Counted from the stretch's first letter, positions 35,770 through 46,050 are shown. The stretch is DNA of 64,000 nt from Shewanella violacea DSS12 (GCF_000091325.1 NC_014012.1:3989685-4053684), one strand, 5' to 3'. Numbers and translations are program-made. The notes: generated from the letters alone by a model not told the origin.

Positions 35770-36366
35770 TCAAACAGCTGATAGCTGCTTCAAGGCTTTA
35801 AATCGACTGACCTGTTCAGGGATCAGTACTCGCTTCTTGTCTCTACCCAAATAAATCTTAAATACTACTTCGCCCTTGGCGCCGAAGAAGTTGAACGCAT
35901 GACTCTCTTGGCCTCTGAACGGTCGGCTAAGTAAAGCGATTGCACTGACATCATCTAGCTTGAGATGGCCATGCAGGCCCTCGCCCTTAGTGATCAAGTT
36001 GTAATAGCCGTGGGCATATTTGCCCTTGGGGAATGCGCCTTTAAATTCGAAGATACTGCCCGAGACCGAGATTATTGTGGTCATAGCTCCCCAAGTAGGC
36101 AACTCCTCCAATAAACTGTCTTTCTCGCTCAAATCCAATAGGGAAAACTGCCCCTCGGGAAGTTGAGATACGACTTCTAACTCTGTGACTGCCAACTCGG
36201 CTGCAATCTGACCCGCCATCAACTCAGGTCTATCATTTAGCATGGAGCGAATAGCCAGTTTTATCTCATCGGTAACTTGCTCAGCGATTACTTTTTCCAT
36301 TGGATTTCCCATCAATAAATGTGTTCTCTTAGCTTCGAATGCTTTAGGTAGGATACTGACACTCAT
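35770..36366 (-). CDS. hutX: Haem utilisation carrier HutX
   Basis: Cytoplasmic haem chaperone that delivers haem to HutZ. Up to 198 residues from 36366; the internal Met at 36300 (MEKVIAEQV) gives 176, closer to the family length, and neither has a strong ribosome site. Family landmarks are LPTWGAMTTIISVSGSIFEF, KGKYAHGYYNLI and the LHGHL stretch with likely haem-binding residues. It lies 166 bases after the receptor gene and is co-directional with hutZ. Confidence 0.88.
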   Translation of the reverse strand: MSVSILPKAFEAKRTHLLMGNPMEKVIAEQVTDEIKLAIRSMLNDRPELMAGQIAAELAVTELEVVSQLPEGQFSLLDLSEKDSLLEELPTWGAMTTIISVSGSIFEFKGAFPKGKYAHGYYNLITKGEGLHGHLKLDDVSAIALLSRPFRGQESHAFNFFGAKGEVVFKIYLGRDKKRVLIPEQVSRFKALKQLSAV

Positions 36367-36532
36367 TCGAAGTGCTCTGTTAACCAGCTCAAAGAGGAAG
36401 TGCCTTACTTAGGTCACGTTAGCGGCAACTTAGTAAATATCGACAGCTTCCTCTGTGAGTAACAAGGGTTTAAATCCATTTAAAAATAGTGTGTTACTTT
36501 TTAATGCTAGCTATAACTGCTAGCTATCAAGA

Positions 36533-38569
36533 TTAGAAATTGTATCTAGCAGACAGTTTGAAATTACGCCCCTGTTCATTCAGATTCTGCCATGCCTGAA
36601 GGTACTCTTCGTCACCAATATTTTCGATAGCAAAATCAACTCTTAAGCCTTCGAATGTCCCCATGGCTGGTTCCCATGCCATATACACATCCCATAAGGT
36701 GTATTGCTCAAACTGCTCTCGATCTTGATAAGAATCAGGTCGTTGATCTTGTTTTGCCACATAGGTAAGACGGGTACCAAACTTAACATCTCCCTGCATT
36801 ACGCCTTGAGATAGATCCGCAACAAATTTCTTAGCCGGAATATCTGTCAGGTATTGATCGGTGTTTTTATCTTTACCTTCGGTCTGACCATAATTTAGCA
36901 ACAAGCGGGTCTGCTCGTAGCGGTAGCGGGTACTGATCTCGAAACCGGTTAACTTGGCCTCATCGATGTTATCCCAAGATGTGGTCATAGTCGGAGCACC
37001 ATGCTCAAACGAGATGTCCGAAACCGTCATTTCGATGAAGTCATCCACATCGTTGCGGAACACGTTCACTGTGATAGCCAGCTCGTCATCACCTGCCAAG
37101 TTGCTAAAGCGCATATCCGCCTTAATCTCTTTATTCTTGGCTTTTTCCGCTTTCAGATCTGGGTTGATCTCGAAGGTGTTACACAAAAAGTGAGGAATAC
37201 AGAAATGGGTACCGGTAGAGTACATCTCTTCTATGCTAGGTGCTCTGAAGGCTTCGTCATATCTGACACTCAAGGTCAGCCAATCTGAGGTATTCCACAC
37301 CAGACCCAAGGAGGAAGATACCGCATCGTCGTCGGAAGACTTATCTAAGTTGATGCTCTCATTCTTGAAGGTGTCATAACGTAGTGCAGGCTCTAGCGCT
37401 AAGGTATCTGTAATGTCTACTCTTGCCTTAGCGAATGCGCCCCAGACCTTAGTTTTACCGTCGATATCATCTGGACGCTCACCCGCTTGTCCCGAGTCAT
37501 CACGCACAGTTTTAATCTTATCCTGGTAACCGTCGATGCCATAAATTAGCTTGGCTGAACCTAAGGTTGAGCTGTTATTAACACTGAAACCTAAGGTCTC
37601 ATATTTAGTGCTGTCAGTCTGGCCCTTAGTGACCCTGTCTTCATCGTAGTCTGTCTTGTTCCAGTAGAAGGTGGTGTTGAGGTCCAAATAGGCATTATCA
37701 CTAGGGTTTAAGCTATAAGATAAGGTCATATTTTGATCTTTGGTGTTGCGGCGTACCAATGGCACTTCGTTGCTCACTGACGTAGATGGATTACTCGGCA
37801 CCAATTCATCAGTTTTAGAGAAACGCCCAGAGAGCTGCAGACGTTGATCATCACTAGGCTCCCAACCAAACTTCATCAAACCGCTACTTTTCTCAGACTC
37901 ACTGTTTTCTAGAGTCAGGTCATTACCTTGCTTGATGTTGTTATTATCCTTGTAGCTACCGTTAATCAACCAATCGAACTTGTCCGCCACACCGTAAATT
38001 GCACCACTGGTCTTAATCTTATCGCCATTAGTCTCGAAGCCTTGCTTAATGTAACCACCGAAGGTGTCTCCCTCATCGAGCATGTCTTGTGCCGACTTAG
38101 TATTCTGTGCCACGACACCGCCGATTGCACCACTGCCCCACAAGCTACTGGCTGGACCACGAACCACTTCAATAGATTTAAGCAGCTCAGGATCCATAAA
38201 GTAGGTTCCTCTATGGCCTGAAGTAGTATTTTGACGTGCGCCATCTATGGTCTGTAATACGCGTTGACCACCCAAGCCACGGATCTCTATCCCCTGGGAA
38301 GACGCTCTAGGACCACTGGTAACATTAATATTAGCTTCATTTTTAAGTGCCTGAGCAACCGATGCAGCTTGTAACTCCTGAAGCTTCTCTTCACCAACAA
38401 CGGCTACACTTCGGCTAGTTTCCGATGCTTTCTCGCTGATACGGGTGGCCGTAACTAATACTTCATCAAACTCAGTTACAGCGTCAGTTTCTTGAGCAAA
38501 AGTCTTAGCTGATATGGCCGTAGAACTCAGTGCTATCGCCATAGCTATCACTAACGGCTTCTTTGTCAT
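36533..38569 (-). CDS. hugA: TonB-dependent haem/haemoglobin receptor
   Basis: Outer-membrane haem transporter, 678 residues. The order is a signal peptide ending AKTFAQ (about residue 26), a TonB box near FDEVLVTATR, a plug with VEVVRGPASSLWGSGAIGGVV, and a barrel ending LSARYNF. FRAPSIEEMYSTG is the FRAP motif of haem receptors, with an NPDLK-type (NPDLKAEKAKN) segment following. It is the first gene of hugA-hutX-hutZ and divergent from tonB; the shared upstream region has a Fur box. Confidence 0.94.
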   Translation of the reverse strand: MTKKPLVIAMAIALSSTAISAKTFAQETDAVTEFDEVLVTATRISEKASETSRSVAVVGEEKLQELQAASVAQALKNEANINVTSGPRASSQGIEIRGLGGQRVLQTIDGARQNTTSGHRGTYFMDPELLKSIEVVRGPASSLWGSGAIGGVVAQNTKSAQDMLDEGDTFGGYIKQGFETNGDKIKTSGAIYGVADKFDWLINGSYKDNNNIKQGNDLTLENSESEKSSGLMKFGWEPSDDQRLQLSGRFSKTDELVPSNPSTSVSNEVPLVRRNTKDQNMTLSYSLNPSDNAYLDLNTTFYWNKTDYDEDRVTKGQTDSTKYETLGFSVNNSSTLGSAKLIYGIDGYQDKIKTVRDDSGQAGERPDDIDGKTKVWGAFAKARVDITDTLALEPALRYDTFKNESINLDKSSDDDAVSSSLGLVWNTSDWLTLSVRYDEAFRAPSIEEMYSTGTHFCIPHFLCNTFEINPDLKAEKAKNKEIKADMRFSNLAGDDELAITVNVFRNDVDDFIEMTVSDISFEHGAPTMTTSWDNIDEAKLTGFEISTRYRYEQTRLLLNYGQTEGKDKNTDQYLTDIPAKKFVADLSQGVMQGDVKFGTRLTYVAKQDQRPDSYQDREQFEQYTLWDVYMAWEPAMGTFEGLRVDFAIENIGDEEYLQAWQNLNEQGRNFKLSARYNF

Positions 38570-38708
38570 CGATCATTCCCTCAGGTCTTTTATTATTGAT
38601 ATCTTGGCAGCCCAAATAGCCAACAATATCTAGATAAGATCGTTAGCGACTTGAAATTTCAACATATTTAATGGATTTACATCACCTTACCTGAACAGAT
38701 GATTTAGA

Positions 38709-38735
38709 TCAAATGAAAATCATTTTCATTTGCGA
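38709..38735. promoter_or_regulatory. Fur box between hugA and tonB
   Basis: AAATGAAAATCATTTTCATT is a near-palindromic match to the GATAATGATAATCATTATC consensus. It is placed about 140 bases from hugA and 220 from tonB in a 384-base divergent region, so iron would repress both directions. Confidence 0.85.
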
Positions 38736-38953
38736 TCTCATTTGCGTTGGTATATCTTGTCTGGGTAGTATGGATTTACAGCGAATATTCAGGGTTGAAA
38801 ATAGAAGTTTGATGAGAATTAGGCTCACGCCTAAAAAGAGTAAACACCTTTGACAACGCTCATGTTTAGCAAGCTTTAGTTACCCAATACTAGTGAAACA
38901 TTAACGGAGCAAGTGTTCACTGTGTCCTTGATATTAGAGAAGCATAAAAGACA

Positions 38954-39694
38954 ATGACACCGAGACGATATTTGGCATTTGGTTGCATCACCTTGTTACT
39001 TCAAGGCGGCCTGATCGCGGCTCTGGATGCCGCACCACAAGATGTCCACAGGTTGCAGATGAATTCAGGCAGCGTCATGGGCCAGACTCAGTCGCTCAAT
39101 TTGTCGATCGCGAGACCTGCCAAGGTCGAAACCAAACCAACACCCCAGAAAGAGCCCGAGCCTAAGCAAGAGATAGCCAAAGTTCAACAGTCTCCCGTAG
39201 CTCAGCCCATAGAGACTCTGGTGGCCAAAACCCAGACTAAGCCCCTCGCTAAATCAAGCGTTAAACCAGTAAAACAAGTTATCGCCAAGCAGGTCAGCAA
39301 GCCAAAGACCAAGGAATTAGCTAAATCAGCCCCTAAACCTGTACTCACGGCAAAGGCCGATGTTCAGGTACCAAATCAAGCCGAATTAGCAGCCAAGCAA
39401 GGTGTCAGCAAAACGCCCATAAAGCTGAGTAAACCGACATTTTCATCTCCACCAGCCCAACCTAGGTACCCCAAACTTGCCCGTAAGCGAGGCTTCGAGG
39501 GCACGGCAACCATAGAGGTGATATTTAATCATATAGGCGAGCAACTATCACTGACACTCATTGATAGCTCAGGATTTTCATTACTCGACAGGGCGGCAAT
39601 CATGGCCGTTGAGCAGTGGCAATTCTCTCCGCCTTCGCCGCAAACGGCTTACGCTTACACGGTTAAAGTGCCGGTAAGATTTGCCCTTAATTAG
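38954..39694 (+). CDS. tonB: TonB energy-transducing protein
   Basis: Links the inner-membrane ExbBD motor to outer-membrane receptors. It has 246 residues: one N-terminal membrane helix (about 7-28), a long Lys/Pro/Gln-rich periplasmic spacer (about 50-150) and a C-terminal TonB domain with PRYPKLARKRGFEGTATIEV and AIMAVEQWQFSPP. First gene of tonB-exbB-exbD-hmuTUV; presumably dedicated to haem uptake. Confidence 0.94.
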   Translation: MTPRRYLAFGCITLLLQGGLIAALDAAPQDVHRLQMNSGSVMGQTQSLNLSIARPAKVETKPTPQKEPEPKQEIAKVQQSPVAQPIETLVAKTQTKPLAKSSVKPVKQVIAKQVSKPKTKELAKSAPKPVLTAKADVQVPNQAELAAKQGVSKTPIKLSKPTFSSPPAQPRYPKLARKRGFEGTATIEVIFNHIGEQLSLTLIDSSGFSLLDRAAIMAVEQWQFSPPSPQTAYAYTVKVPVRFALN

Positions 39695-39802
39695 CATTTA
39701 ATTTTCCCTGAAAACCAGAGTCATGTGTAACCAAGGGCCAATTAGGCTACTCGAACGAGTCATAGGTTTTCAGCAAGTAGTTTTCAACCATAAGGACTCC
39801 AG

Positions 39803-40540
39803 ATGTCTGTTAATTTGTTTACCTCCCTGAGCGAGCAGCTTGGCCCACTCACCTGGCCCATGTTCATCTGTGCCTTTATCGCCCTGATGATCATCTTAGA
39901 GCGACTCGCACTGGTGCTATTCGAGTTGCCTAAACGTGATACCTGGTTAAGAGGCATGCGCAAACAGACCAGAAGCGCAGATCCGGACCAAGTGAAATCC
40001 TTGCTGAATGAATTAAGCACGGGACGAAGCATGCTATCTAAAGGGACGCACTTACTGCTAACCCATGCAGCTCAAAACCGAGCCATGAGAGAGGAGATCG
40101 TCAATCTTTGGCTGAGTAAGCAAAAACAAGTATTGCGATCTGGCCTCAAGGTGCTGCAAGTGATTGGCATTATCACCCCGCTACTCGGTCTACTGGGAAC
40201 CGTACTGGGTTTAATCGAGATGTTTAACCAACTCGGCGCTTCAGATGGTCCAGTGACTCCATCTCAGCTGGCCTCCGGCTTAGGTTTGGCTATGAATACC
40301 ACAGCAGCGGGTCTCATCATCGCCGTCCCAGCCATCACCATGGCCCACCTATTTGGGATCTGGGCGGATCAGCGCTGCAGTAAGATTGCCCATGCCCTCA
40401 ATCAGATCAACTTGTGGATCGAAGGATTAGATCAGGCCATGACCTTAGGCTGTGATCCACGCGCCAGTGCCTTTAGCTCCTTAGCCAATGAAGCAAGAAC
40501 CAAAGAAGCTCAGACTGATAACACCCAGGTGGGCATATGA
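39803..40540 (+). CDS. exbB: ExbB-type proton channel component
   Basis: Inner-membrane motor protein of the MotA/TolQ/ExbB family, 245 residues, no signal peptide. Helices are near 20-40, 125-150 and 165-190; the family core GIITPLLGLLGTVLGLIEMF and LASGLGLAMNTTAAGLIIAVPA is intact. Its end overlaps the exbD start by 4 bases (ATGA), showing translational coupling. Confidence 0.95.
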   Translation: MSVNLFTSLSEQLGPLTWPMFICAFIALMIILERLALVLFELPKRDTWLRGMRKQTRSADPDQVKSLLNELSTGRSMLSKGTHLLLTHAAQNRAMREEIVNLWLSKQKQVLRSGLKVLQVIGIITPLLGLLGTVLGLIEMFNQLGASDGPVTPSQLASGLGLAMNTTAAGLIIAVPAITMAHLFGIWADQRCSKIAHALNQINLWIEGLDQAMTLGCDPRASAFSSLANEARTKEAQTDNTQVGI

Positions 40541-40953
40541 TTGGACTGGAGCAAGATGATGCTGGCTCAAATATACTCGGCTTAGACCTGACACCTTTGA
40601 TCGACATCATCTTCATCGTCTTAGTGTTTCTCTTGCTGACCGCTAACACTCAGTTACTGAGTCTGCCCATCGAAGTTCCAACGGAATCGACATCACAATT
40701 GCAGGCCCTATCTCAGGATAAACATCTCACCATCAATGTGATGGCTTCACAGCCATATTGGGCGCTAGATGGTGAGGAATTTGAAGACTTCGCGAAATTT
40801 GAACAAGCCTTTATCAGTAGCTTCAAGGAAAAACCAGACGTTAAGGTAATTATTGCTGCAGATAAACAAGCAAAAGTTCAGCCTTTAATGACCTTGCTTG
40901 CGCTCATGCAGAGGCAGCAAATCAGCAATACCCAGATACTGATGGAACCCTAA
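40537..40953 (+). CDS. exbD: ExbD-type proton channel component
   Basis: Partner of ExbB, 138 residues. A single helix (about 18-40) carries the proton-conducting aspartate in LDLTPLIDIIFIVLVFLLLT, followed by a periplasmic domain. Translationally coupled to exbB. Confidence 0.95.
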   Translation: MIGLEQDDAGSNILGLDLTPLIDIIFIVLVFLLLTANTQLLSLPIEVPTESTSQLQALSQDKHLTINVMASQPYWALDGEEFEDFAKFEQAFISSFKEKPDVKVIIAADKQAKVQPLMTLLALMQRQQISNTQILMEP

Positions 40954-41004
40954 ACAATTAAAAACAAGAATAATTAACTCATTACCCTTTTTTCGGAGCC
41001 GCAT

Positions 41005-41955
41005 ATGTTCAAGCCATCACAAATTTTAACGAGACAAGTTATCTCCAAGAGCCTGCTGTTATCAGCCAGCTTGTTACTGACATTCAATGTATCAGCCCAC
41101 GAAGACGGACATAGCCATGAGCAAGTACAAGCTCGCTTGGTGAGTGCAGGCGCCGGAGTAACTGAGTTGGTGCTGGCATTAGATGCTGGAGACGAGTTAG
41201 TGGCAGTGGACTCCACCAGCATACTGCCTTCATCTATAACAAAAATAGAAAAACTGGGTTATCACAGAATGCTGTCGGCAGAAGGCATTTTAGCCCTGGC
41301 TCCGACTCTGGTTTTGGGCACAGATGCCATGGGGCCAGAAACCACCTTGAAGGTGCTCAAAAGCGCCGATATCAAAGTAATCCAGCTGCCTACAGCCAAT
41401 GATCGACCTCAACTACTGAGCAATATCGATGAGATGGGCAAGCTACTGGATCGTCAGCCACAAGCCAAACAGTTAAAGCTCAAACTTCAAGCCTCTCTAG
41501 ATGCCATTGCGGCAAAGAAAAAACAACTTGGTGGCATTGAAAAAGCCCCTAAGGTTTTGTTTATGTTGTTGCAAGCCGACAGACCAGCACGAGTCGGCGG
41601 TGAGGGGACGGCGGCTGATATCATCATCAAATTAGCCGGCGGCAACAACATCGCCAATTTCTCCGGCTACAAGAGTCTGTCTCAGGAGGGTATTTTATCC
41701 CTGCAACCGGATCTTATCCTGATCTCTAATCGCTCACATGGTCAAACTGAAACATCCATGAGTCATGCAGACCAGGCTGCTAGCGACGCTGAAAAAGTAC
41801 TTAAAGCCATGCCACTGCTTGTCCATACTCCGGCTGGTAAAAACAAGCATATACAATCAATCAAACCCCAAGCCTTATTAGGCGGACTAGGCATAAGCGC
41901 CATCAAAGCGGCCGATAAGCTCGCAAGCGATCTAATTGACATTAAACGATATTAA
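41005..41955 (+). CDS. hmuT: Haem ABC transporter, periplasmic binding protein
   Basis: Receives haem in the periplasm and hands it to HmuUV. It has 316 residues: signal peptide ending NVSA, a short His-rich start of the mature chain (HEDGHSHE) that may bind metal or haem, then a class III binding-protein fold (AGAGVTELVLALDAGDELVAVD; GYHRMLSAEGILALAPTLVL). The conserved haem-ligand Tyr is probably that of GYHRM. Second half of the haem operon, 51 bases after exbD. Confidence 0.94.
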   Translation: MFKPSQILTRQVISKSLLLSASLLLTFNVSAHEDGHSHEQVQARLVSAGAGVTELVLALDAGDELVAVDSTSILPSSITKIEKLGYHRMLSAEGILALAPTLVLGTDAMGPETTLKVLKSADIKVIQLPTANDRPQLLSNIDEMGKLLDRQPQAKQLKLKLQASLDAIAAKKKQLGGIEKAPKVLFMLLQADRPARVGGEGTAADIIIKLAGGNNIANFSGYKSLSQEGILSLQPDLILISNRSHGQTETSMSHADQAASDAEKVLKAMPLLVHTPAGKNKHIQSIKPQALLGGLGISAIKAADKLASDLIDIKRY

Positions 41956-41981
41956 TCACATAACCACATCTTGGATAACTT

Positions 41982-42998
41982 ATGAATAGCCAACGTTGGC
42001 TCTGGCCTGGACTTATCGCCTTACTGGTCATCACCAGTTTACTGTCGATAAGCACAGGACCGCTTAATATCAGCCCGTCCACCAGCCTTAGGGCGGTGAT
42101 CTCCTGGGCAACTAACTACGACCTAGCCAATGTCGCTCCCTATGAGCAGCTGGTGATTAACAATGTCCGCCTGCCAAGGACTCTGCTTGCCATGGCTGTG
42201 GGGGCCATTTTGGCACAATGCGGCGCCGTGATGCAGGGGCTATTTCGTAACCCCTTAGCCGATCCCGGTATTATAGGTGTCTCATCTGGGGCCGCTCTGG
42301 GCGCCGCTATATGCATAGTCATGTTTCCCACGGCGGCGGAATATTGGGTCGCCTTCAGTGCTTTTCTCGCAGGCTTAATCACCACTCTTATGGTATATCG
42401 CTTAGCCACGAGTCCCACTGGAACCTCTGTGGTTTTGCTGCTGCTTTCCGGCGTTGCAGTCGCTTCCTTAGCTGGGGCAGGCATAGGCGTGCTGACCTAC
42501 ATGGCTAACGATATGGCCTTAAGAGATCTCACCCTGTGGCAGATGGGCTCCATTGCCGGTGCTCAATGGCAATATGTCATTCTCACCTTAGTCGCTCTGG
42601 TGGTGCTCAGCTGGCACTTCAATCGCAGCGCCAAGGCGTTAAATGCACTGCTTCTTGGAGAATCTGAGGCTCGTCACTTGGGCATAGACGTAGATAAGCT
42701 TAAATTTAAACTCATCTTGCTCTGTGCATTGGGTGTGGGGATCTCTGTGGCAGCTACCGGCATCATAGGCTTTATCGGTCTGGTTATTCCCCATCTGGTA
42801 CGCATGGTCATAGGCCCAGACCACAAGCAACTATTACCTCTCAGTGCCCTGCTTGGTGCAATAATATTGGCCATGGCCGACATAGGAGCCCGCTCACTGG
42901 TCGCGCCATCTGAACTACCCGTTGGCTTAGTCACCGCGCTACTTGGTGCCCCATTCTTTATCTTCTTGCTGTTAAAACAGCGCTCGAAATTTCTATAG
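41982..42998 (+). CDS. hmuU: Haem ABC transporter permease
   Basis: FecCD/BtuC-family inner-membrane permease, 338 residues, about nine to ten helices. Motifs are [46 protein letters not shown] (read here as its short parts [20 protein letters not shown] and [10 protein letters not shown]) and the coupling region [19 protein letters not shown]. 26 bases after hmuT. Confidence 0.95.
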   Translation: MNSQRWLWPGLIALLVITSLLSISTGPLNISPSTSLRAVISWATNYDLANVAPYEQLVINNVRLPRTLLAMAVGAILAQCGAVMQGLFRNPLADPGIIGVSSGAALGAAICIVMFPTAAEYWVAFSAFLAGLITTLMVYRLATSPTGTSVVLLLLSGVAVASLAGAGIGVLTYMANDMALRDLTLWQMGSIAGAQWQYVILTLVALVVLSWHFNRSAKALNALLLGESEARHLGIDVDKLKFKLILLCALGVGISVAATGIIGFIGLVIPHLVRMVIGPDHKQLLPLSALLGAIILAMADIGARSLVAPSELPVGLVTALLGAPFFIFLLLKQRSKFL

Positions 42999-43009
42999 GT
43001 GATAGGCAC

Positions 43010-43774
43010 ATGATTGAAATTAAACATCTGTCGGTCCGCATAGACAACAAGCCGGTATTGACCGACATCAACCTCACTATAGTCCCAGGTAAGGTCACCG
43101 CCTTGCTAGGCCCCAATGGTGCGGGAAAATCGACACTGCTCAAGAGTCTCTGTCAGGAAACGGAAATCGATGCTGGTGATATTTTGCTCGATAATCGTCC
43201 GATACATGAATGGGATAGAATAGATTTGGCTAAGACTCTGGCCGTGCTGCCCCAACATGCCAGCCTCACCTTCCCCTTCAAGGTGAGTGAGGTTGTAGCC
43301 ATGGGATTATATCCCTTGAGTGTTAGCCGCAGCCAAGGAGCCGAAATTGTCGTTCAACAGCTACAAAGGTTAGATCTGCTGTCACTTAAGTATCGCAGCT
43401 ACCCAACCTTGTCCGGTGGTGAGAAACAAAGAGTGCAGTTAGCTAGGGTATTGACCCAGCTACAGCAGGCGAATCGCCCACCTATCTTACTCTTGGATGA
43501 ACCCACCTCGGCATTGGATCTCGCTCAGCAACATAGGGTTTTGTCCTTAGCCAAGGCCTTAGCTCACGAGCACAATTATGCCGTCATCATAGTGCTCCAT
43601 GATCTCAATCAGGCCTCACGCTACGCCGACGACTTAGTGGTTTTAGAGCAGGGACAGATTGTTAGCCAAGGCGCCCCGGGAGTGGCTCTGTCACCCGAGA
43701 CTATTCGTCAAGTGTGGAAATACGACCCCCTAGTGGTCAAGGCACCGGATAGTGATATCCCCCTACTTTTTTAA
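43010..43774 (+). CDS. hmuV: Haem ABC transporter ATPase
   Basis: ATP-hydrolysing subunit for HmuU. It has 254 residues with Walker [14 protein letters not shown], signature [15 protein letters not shown], Walker [13 protein letters not shown] and the H-loop [13 protein letters not shown]. 11 bases after hmuU, last of the tonB-to-hmuV operon. Confidence 0.96.
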   Translation: MIEIKHLSVRIDNKPVLTDINLTIVPGKVTALLGPNGAGKSTLLKSLCQETEIDAGDILLDNRPIHEWDRIDLAKTLAVLPQHASLTFPFKVSEVVAMGLYPLSVSRSQGAEIVVQQLQRLDLLSLKYRSYPTLSGGEKQRVQLARVLTQLQQANRPPILLLDEPTSALDLAQQHRVLSLAKALAHEHNYAVIIVLHDLNQASRYADDLVVLEQGQIVSQGAPGVALSPETIRQVWKYDPLVVKAPDSDIPLLF

Positions 43775-43875
43775 ACAGCTGCCAGATACCTATAGCCTGG
43801 TAAAGATCTAATCTTCCAGGCAATATTTTCAATTCACTTGATATAATCTTGATCGAAAACAACAAACCAAATTGC

Positions 43876-43899
43876 AATAATGATTATCATTATCATTAA
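43876..43899 (+). promoter_or_regulatory. Fur box upstream of hutW
   Basis: AATAATGATTATCATTATCA is an almost perfect Fur consensus, 35-58 bases ahead of the GTG start, so hutW has its own iron-regulated promoter. Confidence 0.9.
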
Positions 43900-43933
43900 G
43901 TAATCCTTGTGAGTCGCTCTCAGCGAATATTCA

Positions 43934-45376
43934 GTGAAAAATACCCATAGCAATCCAAACAATGAAGTAAACAGCCCGATTTTGACCCCCTTGATGACTG
44001 GGATATCCAGCCCAGATCCCCTTAAATTTGCCTTCGCCGTAAAAAGCTCTCCTCACGCAGGGCGAAGTGGGAGTCATCCCCTAGACTTGAGCCCACAGCA
44101 ATGGCAGTCCTGGTGGGCGACTCCGACATCGGCAACACAGCGAGCCTTGTATATACATATCCCCTTCTGCCGCAAACGTTGCAGCTTCTGTAATTTCTTC
44201 GAGAATGGCTCCAACTCAGCCCGTATTAGCCGCTATGTAGAAAGCCTGTCTCAACAGCTCTACACCGCATCGAAAACCCCATTCGTTAAAAGCGGTACAT
44301 TCGATACCGTCTATGTGGGAGGCGGTACGCCAACTGACATGCAAGCCAGTGAAATTGCCATCATAGGTGAGGCGATTCAAGCCTTCCCCTTAGCTAAAAA
44401 CGCTGAAATAACCTTGGAGGGGCGTCTCAATGATTTCACAGATGCTAAATTTGATGCGGCGCTAGCGTCAGGATTTAACCGTTTCTCCTTCGGGGTGCAG
44501 AGCTTCAATACTCAGGTGAGACTCGCCGCCGGCCGCTTCGATAATAGAGAGGTTCTGATCGAGCGCTTGCAAGAATTAAGCAAGCACCCAAGTGCCTCGA
44601 TAGTCGCCGATCTTATCTTTGGCCTCCCAGGTCAAACCATGGAGATATGGCTACAAGATCTGCAAGATGTCATCCAGTCCAGCGTCCACGGGGTGGATCT
44701 CTATCAGCTAATCGGACTACAGGGCACAAGGTTAAGTAAACAGGCCGAGAAGGAGAAAGCTAAACAAACCCAAGAGGACGGCAGCCAACAAAAACAGCAA
44801 ACACTGGTCCCCGCCGTCGACAGTCAGACTCGTGCAAGTATGTACGCCGCCGGTGCTCGCCTATTAGAATCATCGGGCTGGCAGCGCCTATCCAGTTGTC
44901 ATTGGCGCCGAGATAACCGCGAACGTAGCATCTACAACTCATTAGCCAAGAGCGGCATAGAAATCCTCCCCTTTGGCGCAGGAGCAGGCGGAAATATTCA
45001 TGGCCATGGCATGATGAATGCCAGGGACCTGTCTAACTGGCACCAAGCTCAAACCCCAGACTCAGTCACTGACACTCTGCCCTTGCGTGTGCCTGGCATG
45101 GTAATGTCACCTAACCCCTCTGCGGCCCTAGACAGCCAATTTAAGGCTGGATTAGATCATGGAGAGTTAGTCTTATCTGAATTTGATACTGAAATGGTCG
45201 ATCACTTAATGCCCCTATTTTACGCCTGGCAGACTAATGGCTTGGTCAAGATTAGTGATAAAATCATGACCCAGACCCTAGCCGGACGTTTCTGGAATGT
45301 TAACCTGCAAACAGGTCTGTTTGCCTATCTGAATCAGAACGCCTTCGAGTCATGTGCTAGCTCAATGAGCACTTAA
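43934..45376 (+). CDS. hutW: Radical SAM haem-degrading enzyme, HutW/ChuW (anaerobilin synthase family)
   Basis: Anaerobic haem ring-opening methyltransferase family related to HemN. It has 480 residues from GTG 43934; the internal ATG at 43997 (MTGISSPDPLKFAF) is a possible later start. The cluster motif IPFCRKRCSFCNFF (Cys79, Cys83, Cys86) binds the 4Fe-4S/SAM centre; YVGGGTPTDM and FNRFSFGVQSFNTQVR are HemN-type SAM motifs. The C-terminal region has several His/Cys. Placed after the haem transporter, it supports iron release from haem without oxygen. Confidence 0.9.
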   Translation: MKNTHSNPNNEVNSPILTPLMTGISSPDPLKFAFAVKSSPHAGRSGSHPLDLSPQQWQSWWATPTSATQRALYIHIPFCRKRCSFCNFFENGSNSARISRYVESLSQQLYTASKTPFVKSGTFDTVYVGGGTPTDMQASEIAIIGEAIQAFPLAKNAEITLEGRLNDFTDAKFDAALASGFNRFSFGVQSFNTQVRLAAGRFDNREVLIERLQELSKHPSASIVADLIFGLPGQTMEIWLQDLQDVIQSSVHGVDLYQLIGLQGTRLSKQAEKEKAKQTQEDGSQQKQQTLVPAVDSQTRASMYAAGARLLESSGWQRLSSCHWRRDNRERSIYNSLAKSGIEILPFGAGAGGNIHGHGMMNARDLSNWHQAQTPDSVTDTLPLRVPGMVMSPNPSAALDSQFKAGLDHGELVLSEFDTEMVDHLMPLFYAWQTNGLVKISDKIMTQTLAGRFWNVNLQTGLFAYLNQNAFESCASSMST

Positions 45377-45431
45377 TTTATGGAATGGGTATGATATAGT
45401 CGCAGCCAATAAAAACCTTGAGATTCTATAG

Positions 45432-45767
45432 ATGGCTGCGGCAAAAAATGTCTCCGACGAAACAAAAAATGAAGCGATGAAGGTGGCCAAAGCCACGCAA
45501 AAGCCAGGACAAGCCAAAGAGCAGACCAAGCTGATTGCCGCAGGTATAGAGAAAGGTATCGCTGAATATAAGAAACAACACAAGAATAAGGCCCGCGACC
45601 GAGACAAGGCCCGTAAGCAAGATATCAAAGCCAAGGCTAGGACCAATAAGACTGTAGAGAATGACACAAGTGAAGTAACAGCTAAATCCACCAATGCTCA
45701 CCTACTACCTTGGGGCCTACTCGTTATTAGCTGGATTGGATTTATCGGTTTCAGCTTGATTAAATAG
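45432..45767 (+). CDS. DUF2956 family protein
   Basis: Small conserved protein of unknown function, 111 residues: a Lys/Ala/Gln-rich, highly charged N-terminal part (SDETKNEAMKVAKATQKPGQ), a basic middle, and one C-terminal membrane helix (LLPWGLLVISWIGFIGFSLI). The helix is at the very end, so it should be a tail-anchored inner-membrane protein facing the cytoplasm. Stand-alone gene. Confidence 0.8.
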   Translation: MAAAKNVSDETKNEAMKVAKATQKPGQAKEQTKLIAAGIEKGIAEYKKQHKNKARDRDKARKQDIKAKARTNKTVENDTSEVTAKSTNAHLLPWGLLVISWIGFIGFSLIK

Positions 45768-45965
45768 GCTGATTTAAGTCTAAGTTCTGCTCTGGTATTC
45801 CCAAGTTTCACTTTCAGTTCCCCCTTAAAGCCCGGCTGTTTAGACCTTTAGCTAGCCCTGTAACGCAGGCTGCTAGGGATAAATAGCTCTAGCATGGCAT
45901 GGGGGACAGGCCGATGGGAAAGCTATGTGACGACTAGCCCTCAAGCATTCGAGAATCCGAGCTAG

Positions 45966-45990
45966 ATTCCGGCCAACACCATGCCGGAAT
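45966..45990. repeat. REP-like palindromic unit
   Basis: ATTCCGG - 11 bases - CCGGAAT, preceded by two CGAG-N4 units (tcgagaatccgag), the same association as near 15.5 kb. Confidence 0.8.
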
Positions 45991-46050
45991 GACGTGAAAC
46001 GAATAAGCCTACTTAGCTCTATCTGAGCATTCAGATATTCAATCAAAAAC

